Shown here: positions 24,150 through 32,629 of the stretch, in pieces | Layout: each line of letters begins with the position of its first letter | Numbering within the stretch: the first letter of the stretch is position 1 | From: Nitratifractor sp. | GTDB taxonomy: Bacteria; Campylobacterota; Campylobacteria; Campylobacterales; Sulfurovaceae | Length of the DNA stretch: 38,894 nucleotides | Assembly: GCA_015486995.1 (NCBI GenBank) | Contig: WFQO01000162.1 | Span: forward strand, 1 to 38,894 | Direction of reading: 5' to 3' | Notes under the pieces: generated by a model | Databases searched by the model: none | The model's input: the letters and a program-made list of their open reading frames with translations, nothing else | What the model was told of the DNA's origin: nothing | Translations under genes and position numbers: made by a program

Positions 24150-25811
24150 ATGAAGAGAGGAGAAGTGGAGAAGAGACCATCCTACAGAGTTCGTTCGGCG
24201 GAGGAAGCCTCGGCTTTTCTCTCCCGGGCCACGTTTGGAGCGACGGAAGAGTCGATCAGAGAACTGAAGCGGATGGGCAACTACCGGCGGTGGATCCGCC
24301 GGGAATTCAAAAAAAAACCGAGCTACCATCTCGAGTGGATACTCCATCACGCCAAGGGAGTCGACGGGACAGAGGATTTGAAAGACGATCCGGAAGGTTG
24401 GCAGCGCTATAGCGACGCACTGGGGACCATGCAGCGTGATGCCTGGTGGGACATTGTCGTGCACCGTTCGGACCAGCTGCGCCAACGCGTCGCTTTCGCA
24501 CTGAGTGAAATTCTCGTGATCTCCCGTAACGGCCCTCTGCTCAGTTTCCCCGATGCCCGACTCTCCTATTACGATCTCCTGGTGCGACACGCTTTCGACA
24601 ATTTCGAAACGCTGTTGAGAGCGGTGACCTATCACCCCGCCATGGGAAAATATCTCAGCTATCTGGGCAACGCCAAAGCAAATCCCCGATCCGACCGGCA
24701 CCCCGACGAAAATTACGCCCGGGAGGTGATGCAGCTTTTTACCATCGGACTCTACGAACTGAATCCTGACGGGACGCAGAAGCTTCGCGACGGCCGGCCG
24801 ATCCCGACCTATACCCAGCAGGATATCCGGGAGATGGCCAGAGTCTTCACCGGATTGAGTGACGACAACGGCGAATTCCCCGCCGAAGCCGCTTTTTCCG
24901 ACTTTCACAGTCGGACTTCTCCCATGATCTCTTTCGAAGAATATCATGACCGGGGAGAGAAACGGATCCTCCACGGGCGAAAAATCATCCCTGCAGGCGG
25001 AGATACCGTCAGCGATATCAACACGGCACTGCATCATCTCTTCATGCATCCCAATGTCGGCCCCTTTCTTGCCCGTCGCCTGATCCAACGTCTGGTCACC
25101 AGCAATCCCTCTCCCCGATATATCGCTCATGTCGCCAGAGCTTTCAACGACAACGGAGAAGGGGTACGGGGCGACCTCAAAGCGGTCATCGAAGCGATCC
25201 TCCTCGATGAAGAGGCTCTCCGGGAGAGACACGATCCGAAAATCTTCGGAAAATTTCGCGAGCCGCTGCTCTATCCGGCCCATCTTTTCCGGGCTTTTCA
25301 TGCCAAAAACGGCATCCATACCCTTCGCCAGGGAGAAGAAAAGGTCTATCGCTATCGCTCTTTCAATTTCAACGGAACCGGCATGATGCGCCAGGAAGGG
25401 CCTCTCGAAGCTCTGACGGTCTTCAACTACTTCACACCTGACGACGGCCCCTATGCCCTTAAGAAAAAAGGCCTGGTGGCCCCGGAGCTCGAACTCTACG
25501 GCAAACAGGGGATCGACGACGTCATTATTGGGCTGGTGACGGAGAACAGCTATGTCTATCGGCTTTTCCATATCACGGCACACCTGCAACTTCAACGTGA
25601 AATTGCACTCATCGCCCGCAAGCGTTACCGTCGTCTAATCGACCGGCTCGATCTGATTCTCACGGGATCCCGCCTAAATCCCCGGACGAAACAGGCCGCA
25701 CTGCACTACATCAAGCGCCACATCCGTGACAAACAAATGACCCACGAAAAGATGGCCCGTCTCGTCATCGGTCTGATCATGACTTCACCCGATTACGCAT
25801 TTCAGCGATAG
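24150..25811 (+). CDS. DUF1800 family protein
   Basis: 553 residues from the ATG at 24150, which has a GGAAGGAGGG ribosome-binding site; the ATG at 24126 has none. SAEEASAFLSRATFGATEESI at the N-terminus, then NYAREVMQLFTIGLYEL and YTQQDIREMARVFTG, are the recognisable DUF1800 segments, with RLIQRLVTSNPSPRYI and FREPLLYPAHLFRAF later. No signal peptide is seen in this start. DUF1800 genes usually come paired with DUF1501 genes; biochemical function is unknown. Here the partner starts 9 nt downstream. Confidence 0.88.
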   Translation: MKRGEVEKRPSYRVRSAEEASAFLSRATFGATEESIRELKRMGNYRRWIRREFKKKPSYHLEWILHHAKGVDGTEDLKDDPEGWQRYSDALGTMQRDAWWDIVVHRSDQLRQRVAFALSEILVISRNGPLLSFPDARLSYYDLLVRHAFDNFETLLRAVTYHPAMGKYLSYLGNAKANPRSDRHPDENYAREVMQLFTIGLYELNPDGTQKLRDGRPIPTYTQQDIREMARVFTGLSDDNGEFPAEAAFSDFHSRTSPMISFEEYHDRGEKRILHGRKIIPAGGDTVSDINTALHHLFMHPNVGPFLARRLIQRLVTSNPSPRYIAHVARAFNDNGEGVRGDLKAVIEAILLDEEALRERHDPKIFGKFREPLLYPAHLFRAFHAKNGIHTLRQGEEKVYRYRSFNFNGTGMMRQEGPLEALTVFNYFTPDDGPYALKKKGLVAPELELYGKQGIDDVIIGLVTENSYVYRLFHITAHLQLQREIALIARKRYRRLIDRLDLILTGSRLNPRTKQAALHYIKRHIRDKQMTHEKMARLVIGLIMTSPDYAFQR

Positions 25812-25820
25812 GAGCTTTCG

Positions 25821-27194
25821 ATGCATCCCAACAAAAAACGAAGAGATTTTCTCAAACAAAGTGTCACGGGAGCCCTGGGAGTCGCCGTATCCTCCCTTCC
25901 CTCGAACGCCGCCGAAACAACACCCCGTCCGCCATCGGATGAAGGATACAAAGCTCTGGTCTGCATACTCCTTGAGGGCGGAGCCGATACCTTCAATATG
26001 CTCATCCCCCGTCAAAAAAAGAGCTACAGAAAATATAAGCAGTTGCGCGGAGAGCTCGCTGTAGCACGTGACACTCTACTTCCGATCGATACCGAGTACG
26101 GTTTTCGAGGAAATATGGGCGAGATGCAAAGACTCTATCGGGGAAAAAAGCTTGCCGTCGTCGCCAACGTCGGGACTCTTGTCGAACCGGTAACTCCCCG
26201 GGAGGTCCGGGAGGGAAATAAAAGAATTCCCTTCGAACTCTTCGCGCACAACACGCAACGAAATCAATGGATGTTCGGGGATGCTACGGGCAATACCCAC
26301 AGCGGGTGGGGAGCACGTGCCGCCGACCGCCTCTACGCCTCATCCGATCCGGCACGCTCCTACAGTACCGTCGATACAGCGGATGTTAACACCCTTCTTT
26401 TTGCCGGCGGGAGAAAGGATCCTCTCCATTTCACGGAGGCAAACATTTCACCCGATACGATGCGGCGCTACGGTTTCGGTCCGGAATCCGGGGGCGGTGC
26501 TTTCGGAAAGGTCTATCAACACCTCTACGCTTTGCACCAAAGCGACCGCAATCCTCTACAAGCAACCATGGCACGACAGCGAATCCGAGAATTGAACCTA
26601 CCAATCAAACTCGAGGGACTTTTTGACGGAGTGCGGGATTTTGACGGATTTACTACCGGTGTTCACGAAGTGGGCAAACCGCTCGGCTCCCAGCTGGAGC
26701 TTGTCGCCCAGACACTCTCCGTCAAAGATCGGTTTCCGGGAAGACCGAGACGGCAGATTTTTTTCGTCGATCATCACAACTGGGATACCCACGACAGCGA
26801 CAATAGGCATCAGGCGGGCTACCTCAGTGACTCTCTCGGAGCCTTTCAACGGGCGATGGAAGCGTTGGAGATGGAAGAGGAGGTCACCGTACTGACCCTT
26901 TCGGACTTCGGTCGCTCCCTTACACCCAACGGAGCGGGGACCGATCACGGATGGGGGACCTTTGCTTTTGTCATGGGAGGAGCTGTCAAAGGAGGCGAAA
27001 TTTACGGAAAAATGCCGCGCATCGAACGAAACTCTCCCGATGCCTGGTACGACCGACTTGTTCCCGCTTTTGCGATGGAGAGTTACCTGGCGACTCTTCT
27101 GTCCTGGATGGGCCTCTCGGAGGAGGAACTCGATCTCGTCCTCCCGAATCTTAGGAGCTTTCCTACTCGCAATCTCGGCTTTATGAGAGAATAA
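25821..27194 (+). CDS. DUF1501 family exported protein (Tat signal)
   Basis: 457 residues. The N-terminus KKRRDFLKQSVTGALGVAV is a twin-arginine signal with processing likely near residue 30, so it should be exported folded. Alkaline-phosphatase-like metal motifs: LLEGGADTFNMLIP, FVDHHNWDTHD, TLSDFGRS and GTDHGWG. DUF1501 proteins belong to the sulfatase/phosphatase-like fold but their substrates are unknown. An AGGAG site overlaps the end of the DUF1800 gene, so they form one operon. Confidence 0.9.
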   Translation: MHPNKKRRDFLKQSVTGALGVAVSSLPSNAAETTPRPPSDEGYKALVCILLEGGADTFNMLIPRQKKSYRKYKQLRGELAVARDTLLPIDTEYGFRGNMGEMQRLYRGKKLAVVANVGTLVEPVTPREVREGNKRIPFELFAHNTQRNQWMFGDATGNTHSGWGARAADRLYASSDPARSYSTVDTADVNTLLFAGGRKDPLHFTEANISPDTMRRYGFGPESGGGAFGKVYQHLYALHQSDRNPLQATMARQRIRELNLPIKLEGLFDGVRDFDGFTTGVHEVGKPLGSQLELVAQTLSVKDRFPGRPRRQIFFVDHHNWDTHDSDNRHQAGYLSDSLGAFQRAMEALEMEEEVTVLTLSDFGRSLTPNGAGTDHGWGTFAFVMGGAVKGGEIYGKMPRIERNSPDAWYDRLVPAFAMESYLATLLSWMGLSEEELDLVLPNLRSFPTRNLGFMRE

Positions 27195-27200
27195 TCTCTC

Positions 27201-28280
27201 TCAATACCGATCGATGCAGTTCAACTCCTCAAACGCCAGCACGACCCGATCCCGCATCGACTCTTCGCCGGCACGCAGCCATTTTCTCGGATCGTAATAT
27301 TTTTTGTTGGGCTTGTCTTCCCCTTCTGGGTTGCCGATTTGGCTCTGGAGATAGTCGTGATATTTCGCCTCGTATCCGCGGACACCGTCCCAGAAAGCCC
27401 ACTGGGTATCGGTATCGATGTTCATTTTCACGACCCCGTAGCTGATCGCCTCCTTGATCTCTTCGGGGCTCGAGCCGCTGCCGCCGTGGAAGACAAAGCT
27501 GACCGGCTTGGGGCCCGTATTGTGCTTTTTCCGGATATACTCTTGGGAATTGCGCAGGATCTTTGGCTCCAGATGGACGTTACCCGGTTTGTAGACGCCG
27601 TGAACATTGCCGAAACTCGCGGCAATGGTAAAACGGTCACTAATGGCACTGAGACGCTCGTAGGCTTCACAGACCTCTTCAGGCTGGGTGTAGAGTGCGG
27701 CGTTGTCGACGTGGGTATTGTCCACCCCGTCTTCTTCTCCTCCGGTAATGCCCAGTTCAATCTCCAGGGTCATCCCGATTTTGCTCATCCGTTCAAGATA
27801 CTTTTCGCAAGTGGCCAGGTTTTCTTCGAGAGGCTCTTCGCTTAGATCCAGCATATGCGAAGAGAAGAGCGGTTTGCCGTACTTTTCATAATGCGCTTCA
27901 CTTGCCTCAAGCAATCCGTCAATCCAGGGCAGAAGTTTGCGGGCGGCATGATCGGTATGGAGGATGACCGGAATACCGTAAGCTTCCGCCAATTCGTGAA
28001 CATGCTTGGCACCGCTGATCGCTCCCAGAATCGCCGCTTTCTCCCCTTCGTTGCTCAGCCCTTTTCCGGCATAGAAGGAAGCTCCCCCGTTACTGAACTG
28101 GACGATGACGGGAGAGTTGACTTTCCTGGCCGCTTCCATGACGGCGTTGACCGAATCGGTCCCGACGACATTGACGGCCGGCAGGGCGAACTCCTGCTCC
28201 TTGGCGATTTCGAAGATTTTTTGAAGATCATCACCGGTCGCGACCCCGGCTTTGACGTATTGTGAGATTTTCTTGGACAT
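27201..28280 (-). CDS. fba: Class II fructose-bisphosphate aldolase
   Basis: 359 residues. Zinc and substrate motifs: VILHTDHAARK, LEIELGITGGEEDG, ASFGNVHGVYKPGN and FHGGSGSSPEEI. Cleaves fructose-1,6-bisphosphate in glycolysis or forms it in gluconeogenesis. Downstream of the SurA-like and PEB4-like genes, matching the peb4-fba order I recall in C. jejuni with one gene inserted. An AAAAGGAGC ribosome-binding site precedes the start. A short hairpin (TATAGG-loop-CCTATA, 28300-28314) lies in the 35-nt gap before it. Confidence 0.96.
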   Translation of the reverse strand: MSKKISQYVKAGVATGDDLQKIFEIAKEQEFALPAVNVVGTDSVNAVMEAARKVNSPVIVQFSNGGASFYAGKGLSNEGEKAAILGAISGAKHVHELAEAYGIPVILHTDHAARKLLPWIDGLLEASEAHYEKYGKPLFSSHMLDLSEEPLEENLATCEKYLERMSKIGMTLEIELGITGGEEDGVDNTHVDNAALYTQPEEVCEAYERLSAISDRFTIAASFGNVHGVYKPGNVHLEPKILRNSQEYIRKKHNTGPKPVSFVFHGGSGSSPEEIKEAISYGVVKMNIDTDTQWAFWDGVRGYEAKYHDYLQSQIGNPEGEDKPNKKYYDPRKWLRAGEESMRDRVVLAFEELNCIDRY

Positions 28281-28315
28281 TTCCGCTCCTTTTGAATTTT
28301 ATAGGTGCCCTATAG

Positions 28316-29089
28316 TTATTTGCCAGGCACTTTGAGCTTTTCACCGACACGAATCACACTCTTGTTGTTCATCCCGTTGAGCTGCTGAAGCTCTTTGACG
28401 GAGATCCCGTAGCGGTGAGCGATTTTCGAGAGGCTGTCACCGCTTTTGACGACATAGACCCCCGCTTTCGATGAGGAGGTAGCGGAGCGTTTCGTGCTCT
28501 TGGCGCTGTGCTTCAACCCTTTGCTCCCCATCTCGATCTTCGCGTCTTTCATCAGATTCTTAACAAACTTTTTCTGTTTGAGCTGCATCGCGATGATCGG
28601 TTTGACCTTCTCAAGGGGAACGATTTTCCCCGTCTTCCTGTTCTTAAAGAAACGTTTGTTCTTTTTGTAAACCGCTTCGATCTCCGCGTCACTGACCGGG
28701 ATCGACGCCGACTCTTTACGCACCCAGGCATCGGCGATCGCCATCTGCTTTTCCCGGTTGCTCAGGGACTTTTCCGCCTTCTTTATCAATTCTTGCATAT
28801 GTTTACGAACATAAAAATCCAAGATCAACTGCTTTTGAATCTTGACAGGCACTTTCTGCTTTGCCTTCTCCAGGATCAGTTTGTCGGTGGCGATGGCTTT
28901 GATGACTTTTTGCCGATCCGACTTTTTGAGCATGCTGTAGTTGGCCCGTCCGCGGGTTGCTTTTTTGACGAAAGCGTTGGCCTCTTTCAGCGTCACGGGA
29001 TAGCCGTTGACCGTTGCGATCACTTTGGCGGCAGCGACAGAGATTCCCATCCCTATCAGCAGGACCGATAGTGCAAAACGTTTTTTCAT
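28316..29089 (-). CDS. SurA/PEB4 N-domain-like exported protein with C-terminal LysM domain
   Basis: 257 residues. Signal peptide at 1-21. Residues 22-190 follow the chaperone part of PEB4/SurA-type proteins ([20 protein letters not shown], then helices with a [12 protein letters not shown] motif) but no rotamase domain is visible. After a Ser/Lys-rich linker, residues about 211-256 are a LysM domain ([19 protein letters not shown] ... [11 protein letters not shown]). This would tie a periplasmic chaperone-like domain to peptidoglycan (inference). It looks like a duplicated relative of the PEB4-like gene next to it, with which it shares the VNG-x-x-[12 protein letters not shown] start. Confidence 0.82.
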   Translation of the reverse strand: MKKRFALSVLLIGMGISVAAAKVIATVNGYPVTLKEANAFVKKATRGRANYSMLKKSDRQKVIKAIATDKLILEKAKQKVPVKIQKQLILDFYVRKHMQELIKKAEKSLSNREKQMAIADAWVRKESASIPVSDAEIEAVYKKNKRFFKNRKTGKIVPLEKVKPIIAMQLKQKKFVKNLMKDAKIEMGSKGLKHSAKSTKRSATSSSKAGVYVVKSGDSLSKIAHRYGISVKELQQLNGMNNKSVIRVGEKLKVPGK

Positions 29090-29177
29090 AGGTCTTTCTT
29101 CCTTCTTTTGATCTTCATACCGTTCTTTTCCATTCTCTAATTGTATCGCTACTCAGCCAAATTTCGAAATCAGAAAG

Positions 29178-30029
29178 TCACTGCTTATTTTCGGGCGTAT
29201 CAAAATACGTGACCTTGGCTTTCTCTTTGAGCTGTTTGGTCTCCTCTCCCATCTTCTGTGCAAAGCGTTGCTGCTTGAGCTTCATAATCACCTTCTCTTT
29301 GACCTGATCGAAGGGAATAGTCTGCGCCGGTTTCTTGTCTTCGAGATAGATGACGTGCCAGCCGAACTGGGTTTTGACGGGCGTTTCGGTAATCGTTCCC
29401 TTTTTCAGGGCGAAGGCGGCTTTGGAAAAGGGAAGCACCATCTGCTCTTTGGTGAAATAGCCCAGATCTCCCCCTTTGGGACCGGTCGGACCCGTCGATT
29501 TCTCTTTGGCGAGTTCGATGAACTTTCGCTTGAGGGCTTCACCCTTGAGCCCTTTGAGTTCGGCAATCACCGCTTCGGCGCTCTTTTTGTCTTTCAGCAG
29601 AATGTGCCGGGCGTGGGCCCGCTCCGGCATCTTGAACTGATCCAGATGCTTTTGATAAAACGCTTTGGCTTCACTTTCACTGACGATGGTCTTATCGAAC
29701 TGATCTTTCGCCCAGGCGTTGATCAGCAGTTTTTTGGCGGCCAGATCCACCATCTGCCTGTACTCCGGCGATTTGTCGGCACCCGCTTTTTTGGCCGCCT
29801 GCGCCAGAAGTTCCGTCTCGATCAGCCCGTCGAGAACCTTTTTTTTCATCTTGGGATCCAGCAGATCGTAACTGATCGGTTGTCCGGGCTGTAGTTGGTG
29901 GAGGAAAGCATTGGCTTCCGCTTTCGTGATTTTAATGCCGTTGACTTCGGCGAGAACATCCGACGCCGTCGCAGGAACACAGATGCCGATCATACCGATC
30001 ATCGCGGCAGTCAATATCTTTTTCTTCAT
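29178..30029 (-). CDS. peb4: PEB4/CBF2-like periplasmic peptidyl-prolyl isomerase
   Basis: 283 residues with a signal peptide at 1-22. SurA-like N-terminal domain (VLAEVNGIKITKAEANAFL), then a parvulin rotamase domain at about 139-232: ARHILLKDKKSAEAVI, KGGDLGYFTKEQMV, PFSKAAFAL and TQFGWHVIYLEDKKP. The family folds outer-membrane proteins in the periplasm; in C. jejuni PEB4 is needed for adhesion. It heads the minus-strand group with the LysM fusion and fba, and is divergent from nth, the same arrangement as in C. jejuni. Confidence 0.93.
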   Translation of the reverse strand: MKKKILTAAMIGMIGICVPATASDVLAEVNGIKITKAEANAFLHQLQPGQPISYDLLDPKMKKKVLDGLIETELLAQAAKKAGADKSPEYRQMVDLAAKKLLINAWAKDQFDKTIVSESEAKAFYQKHLDQFKMPERAHARHILLKDKKSAEAVIAELKGLKGEALKRKFIELAKEKSTGPTGPKGGDLGYFTKEQMVLPFSKAAFALKKGTITETPVKTQFGWHVIYLEDKKPAQTIPFDQVKEKVIMKLKQQRFAQKMGEETKQLKEKAKVTYFDTPENKQ

Positions 30030-30098
30030 TTTTTTCCATCCTCGTTTTTATTAAGGCCTTTCCCTACACGCTTAGGAAAAACCTTGATTTTAATGTGA

Positions 30099-30104
30099 AG
30101 TATA
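30099..30104 (-). promoter_or_regulatory. Possible -10 of the peb4 group promoter
   Basis: TATACT on the minus strand in the divergent gap to nth, 69 nt before the start. No clear -35 and no clear counterpart for nth. Confidence 0.35.
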
Positions 30105-30188
30105 ACCGCTCATATTAAATCAAGCGTTAATCATTCTTGCGTAGCCTATGCTAAGATTGCGTCAAAATCCCGGATCCGGAAGTGCAAC

Positions 30189-30854
30189 GTGAAAACCCGT
30201 AAGAAAAAAGTGAAAATGGCTACCCGTAAAGAGATCGAGGAGATCAAGCGGCTTTTGCTGGAGCATTATCCCGACAGTGTCACCGAACTACACTATCGTA
30301 ATCTCTACGAACTTCTCGTCTCGGTGATGCTCTCCGCCCAATGTACCGACAAGCGGGTCAACCTCATCACCCCCGCTCTTTTTGAAAAGTACCCCGATCC
30401 CGCCACCCTCGCCCGAGCCGACGTGGAAGAGGTCAAAGAGTACATCAAAACCTGCTCATTCTTCAATAACAAAGCCAAAAACCTCGTCGCGATGGCGAAA
30501 ATGGTGATGGAAAAATACGGAGGAGAGATCCCTCTCGACGAAAAAGAGTTGATCAAACTCCCCGGTGTCGGCCAGAAAACCGCCCACGTCGTCCTGATCG
30601 AATACACCGGGGCCAACCTCATGGCCGTCGACACCCATGTCTTCAGAGTCGCCCACCGCCTGGGGCTCAGCAATGCCACCACCCCTGAGGGGACCGAAAA
30701 AGACCTGGTTCGCAAATTCCAAACCGACCTCCATCGGCTTCACCAGGCCATGGTGCTCTTTGGGCGCTATATCTGCAAAGCGGTCAAACCGGAGTGCGAC
30801 CGATGCTTCCTGACCCAATACTGCAAAAGCAAAGAGAGCTTCAAAGCGAAATAG
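30189..30854 (+). CDS. nth: Endonuclease III
   Basis: 221 residues from a GTG at 30189 (GGAAG upstream); an ATG at 30216 is an alternative that would remove nine basic residues. Helix-hairpin-helix KLPGVGQKTAHVVL with the catalytic Lys, and catalytic Asp in AVDTHVFRV. The [4Fe-4S] ligands C-x6-C-x2-C-x5-C are in CKAVKPECDRCFLTQYC near 199-215. A DNA glycosylase and AP lyase that removes oxidised pyrimidines. Confidence 0.95.
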   Translation: MKTRKKKVKMATRKEIEEIKRLLLEHYPDSVTELHYRNLYELLVSVMLSAQCTDKRVNLITPALFEKYPDPATLARADVEEVKEYIKTCSFFNNKAKNLVAMAKMVMEKYGGEIPLDEKELIKLPGVGQKTAHVVLIEYTGANLMAVDTHVFRVAHRLGLSNATTPEGTEKDLVRKFQTDLHRLHQAMVLFGRYICKAVKPECDRCFLTQYCKSKESFKAK

Positions 30855-30863
30855 GAGAGAAGT

Positions 30864-31004
30864 ATGATCGGAGAATACATCAACGGCGGCCTGATGCTGC
30901 TGATTCTTGCCGCGACGATATGGATCCTCAAATCCCCGAAAAAGCCGAAAGACAAGTCCGGGGAAGAATCTCAAAAAGAGGGAAAAAATGACAGTGCACA
31001 GTGA
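30864..31004 (+). CDS. Small single-helix membrane protein, unidentified
   Basis: 46 residues, with AGGAGAG 4 nt before the ATG and 9 nt after nth. One hydrophobic helix at about 8-22, then a charged Lys/Glu tail ending in DSAQ. Not matched to a family. The last codons and stop come from two 7-nt units (ACAGTGC ACAGTGA), so the C-terminus may have been changed by repeat growth. Good ribosome-binding site and tight spacing support a real gene. Confidence 0.55.
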   Translation: MIGEYINGGLMLLILAATIWILKSPKKPKDKSGEESQKEGKNDSAQ

Positions 31005-31021
31005 ATGCACAATGAAACGGC

Positions 31022-31027
31022 TATACT
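31022..31027 (+). promoter_or_regulatory. -10 of the rhodanese promoter
   Basis: TATACT, 28 nt before the ATG at 31056, in the short gap after the small membrane-protein gene. Confidence 0.45.
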
Positions 31028-31055
31028 CTGCAATTCCCAAAAAGGAGCTCTGCGT

Positions 31056-31490
31056 ATGAAAAAAATTCTCTTCCTTCTTGCTTTCACCGTTCTCGGTGCC
31101 CAGGCGGGTTTCCGATCCATCGATGCCGACACACTGCTCAAGATGCAGGCCAAAGGCATCCCTGTCATCGACATCCGCACCCCGGCCGAATGGAAAGAGC
31201 GCGGTATCATCAAAGGGGCGCACCTGCTAATGTTCTTCGACCGCCAGGGACGTCCCCATATCGACGAATGGATGAAGGAGTTCCGGAAACTGGTCCCCCA
31301 AAAAAATGCTCCCGTCATCCTCTACTGCGCTCACGCCAACCGGAGCAAAGCCGTCGGCCACTGGCTCAGTGACAAACTCGGCTACCAAAAAGTCTATGAA
31401 CTCAAAGGGGGGATCGAATACGGATGGAAAGAGCTGGGCAAACCCGTAGTCAAGCCAGAAAAGAAAGAGGAATCGGTCAAGAAAAATTAG
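31056..31490 (+). CDS. Periplasmic rhodanese-domain protein
   Basis: 144 residues from the ATG at 31056 (AAGGAG upstream); the longer frame starting at 31005 lacks a site and would hide the signal peptide. Signal peptide 1-18, then one rhodanese domain: PVIDIRTPAEWKERG near 36-50 and the active loop YCAHANRSK with C91. Single-domain rhodaneses move sulfane sulfur or act in redox signalling; export suggests handling of periplasmic sulfur in a sulfur-using chemolithotroph (inference). The tail is rich in Lys and Glu. Confidence 0.9.
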   Translation: MKKILFLLAFTVLGAQAGFRSIDADTLLKMQAKGIPVIDIRTPAEWKERGIIKGAHLLMFFDRQGRPHIDEWMKEFRKLVPQKNAPVILYCAHANRSKAVGHWLSDKLGYQKVYELKGGIEYGWKELGKPVVKPEKKEESVKKN

Positions 31491-31509
31491 CGGCTATGCC
31501 GTCGGTGCC

Positions 31510-32412
31510 CTAACATTTCCCTGAAAGGATGAAATCCACCGTATTGTTGACGTAGGCGTTGTGTTTGTTGTCCTTGTGGTAGATGATGTAGAATTTCCGC
31601 TTCATCGTGTACCCCTGGAAGCGGGCTTCGTAAAAGATGCCGTTTTGGACCTCTTCGGCGACGGCGTAATGGGAAACGATGGAGACGGTGGGATGTTCGG
31701 GGTCCTTTTCGGCCCGCTTGATCGTCTGGAGTACCGCCGTGGTATTGGAGACTTCGCTGAGGACGTTGAAGTCCTTGCAGCCGACCCCCAACTCCTGGAA
31801 CACTTCCTGCACCACTTTGCGCGTCTGACTTCCCTCTTCCCGGCAAACCCATTTGAATTCGTAGAGATCCTCAGGACGCAGGATTTTGGGCAGAGGAACG
31901 TTGCTGAAGACGACCAGTTCATCTTCACGCCACTCCCGCACCACGAGATCGTCGTCGACAATCGGAGCTTCGATGAGCCCCAGGTCGATTTTGCGTTCGC
32001 GGACCATCTCGGCGATCTTACGGCTCACTTCGATGGTCAGTTTCACATCGTTGTTGATCACCTGGCTGAGGGTATTGAGGCACTCTCCGGGCAGGACGTA
32101 GTTGCCGATCGTAAACGACGTCCCCAGACGGAAAGTGATCTTCTTGTTGATGATCCGCAGGATATCCGCATCGGCTTCATGGATGCACCGCTCCAGATTT
32201 ACCGCCACTTTGTAGAGCTCTTCCCCGGCGTTGGTCAGCCGGATACCGTTTTTTTTCCGTTCGATGATCTTCGTATCGAGGTATTTCTCCAGAAATTTGA
32301 TCTGCTGCGTCACCGCCGGCTGGGAAATCCCCAATTTCGCCGATGCCCGGGAGAAACTTCGCTCACGTACCACCGTCAGAAAGGTCTCCAGTTTTGTAAA
32401 ATCCTTGAGCAT
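31510..32412 (-). CDS. LysR-type transcriptional regulator
   Basis: 300 residues. Winged helix at 1-60: FTKLETFLTVVRERSFSRAS, KLGISQPAVTQQIKFLEKYL and RLTNAGEELYKVA. The effector-binding domain starts near 90 (FRLGTSFTIGNYVLPGECL) and has FKWVCREEGSQTRK as a typical ligand-pocket strand; the match to CysB-type or other known effectors is not clear. Its target cannot be told because both neighbours look unrelated. A perfect inverted repeat lies 22 nt upstream of the start, possibly its own operator. Confidence 0.93.
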   Translation of the reverse strand: MLKDFTKLETFLTVVRERSFSRASAKLGISQPAVTQQIKFLEKYLDTKIIERKKNGIRLTNAGEELYKVAVNLERCIHEADADILRIINKKITFRLGTSFTIGNYVLPGECLNTLSQVINNDVKLTIEVSRKIAEMVRERKIDLGLIEAPIVDDDLVVREWREDELVVFSNVPLPKILRPEDLYEFKWVCREEGSQTRKVVQEVFQELGVGCKDFNVLSEVSNTTAVLQTIKRAEKDPEHPTVSIVSHYAVAEEVQNGIFYEARFQGYTMKRKFYIIYHKDNKHNAYVNNTVDFILSGKC

Positions 32413-32434
32413 CTTCTCCCTTTTCCTTATTGTG

Positions 32435-32451
32435 ATCCATTAAAAATGGAT
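32435..32451 (-). promoter_or_regulatory. Inverted repeat before the LysR gene
   Basis: ATCCATT-AAA-AATGGAT, seven-base arms. It lies 22-39 nt before the start in the leader or promoter. LysR regulators commonly bind such imperfect palindromes and control their own gene. The rest of the 32413-32629 gap is AT-rich. Confidence 0.4.
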
Positions 32452-32589
32452 AGTTCTTTATTATTAGGATGATAACACAGAATGGAATAACTTTGACTTA
32501 TATTTTTGAAACTTATCAGTTTTTTTTACTAATTCAAGGATTTTATATGATGAAAAAGGCCACTTACGCCGATTTTAATTCAATGTCGA

Positions 32590-32595
32590 TATAAT
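32590..32595 (+). promoter_or_regulatory. -10 of the helicase-truB promoter
   Basis: TATAAT in GATATAATTATT, 34 nt before the helicase ATG, within strongly AT-rich DNA. Confidence 0.5.
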
Positions 32596-32629
32596 TATTC
32601 TATATTATAAGAAGGAAGTATACGGAGCG

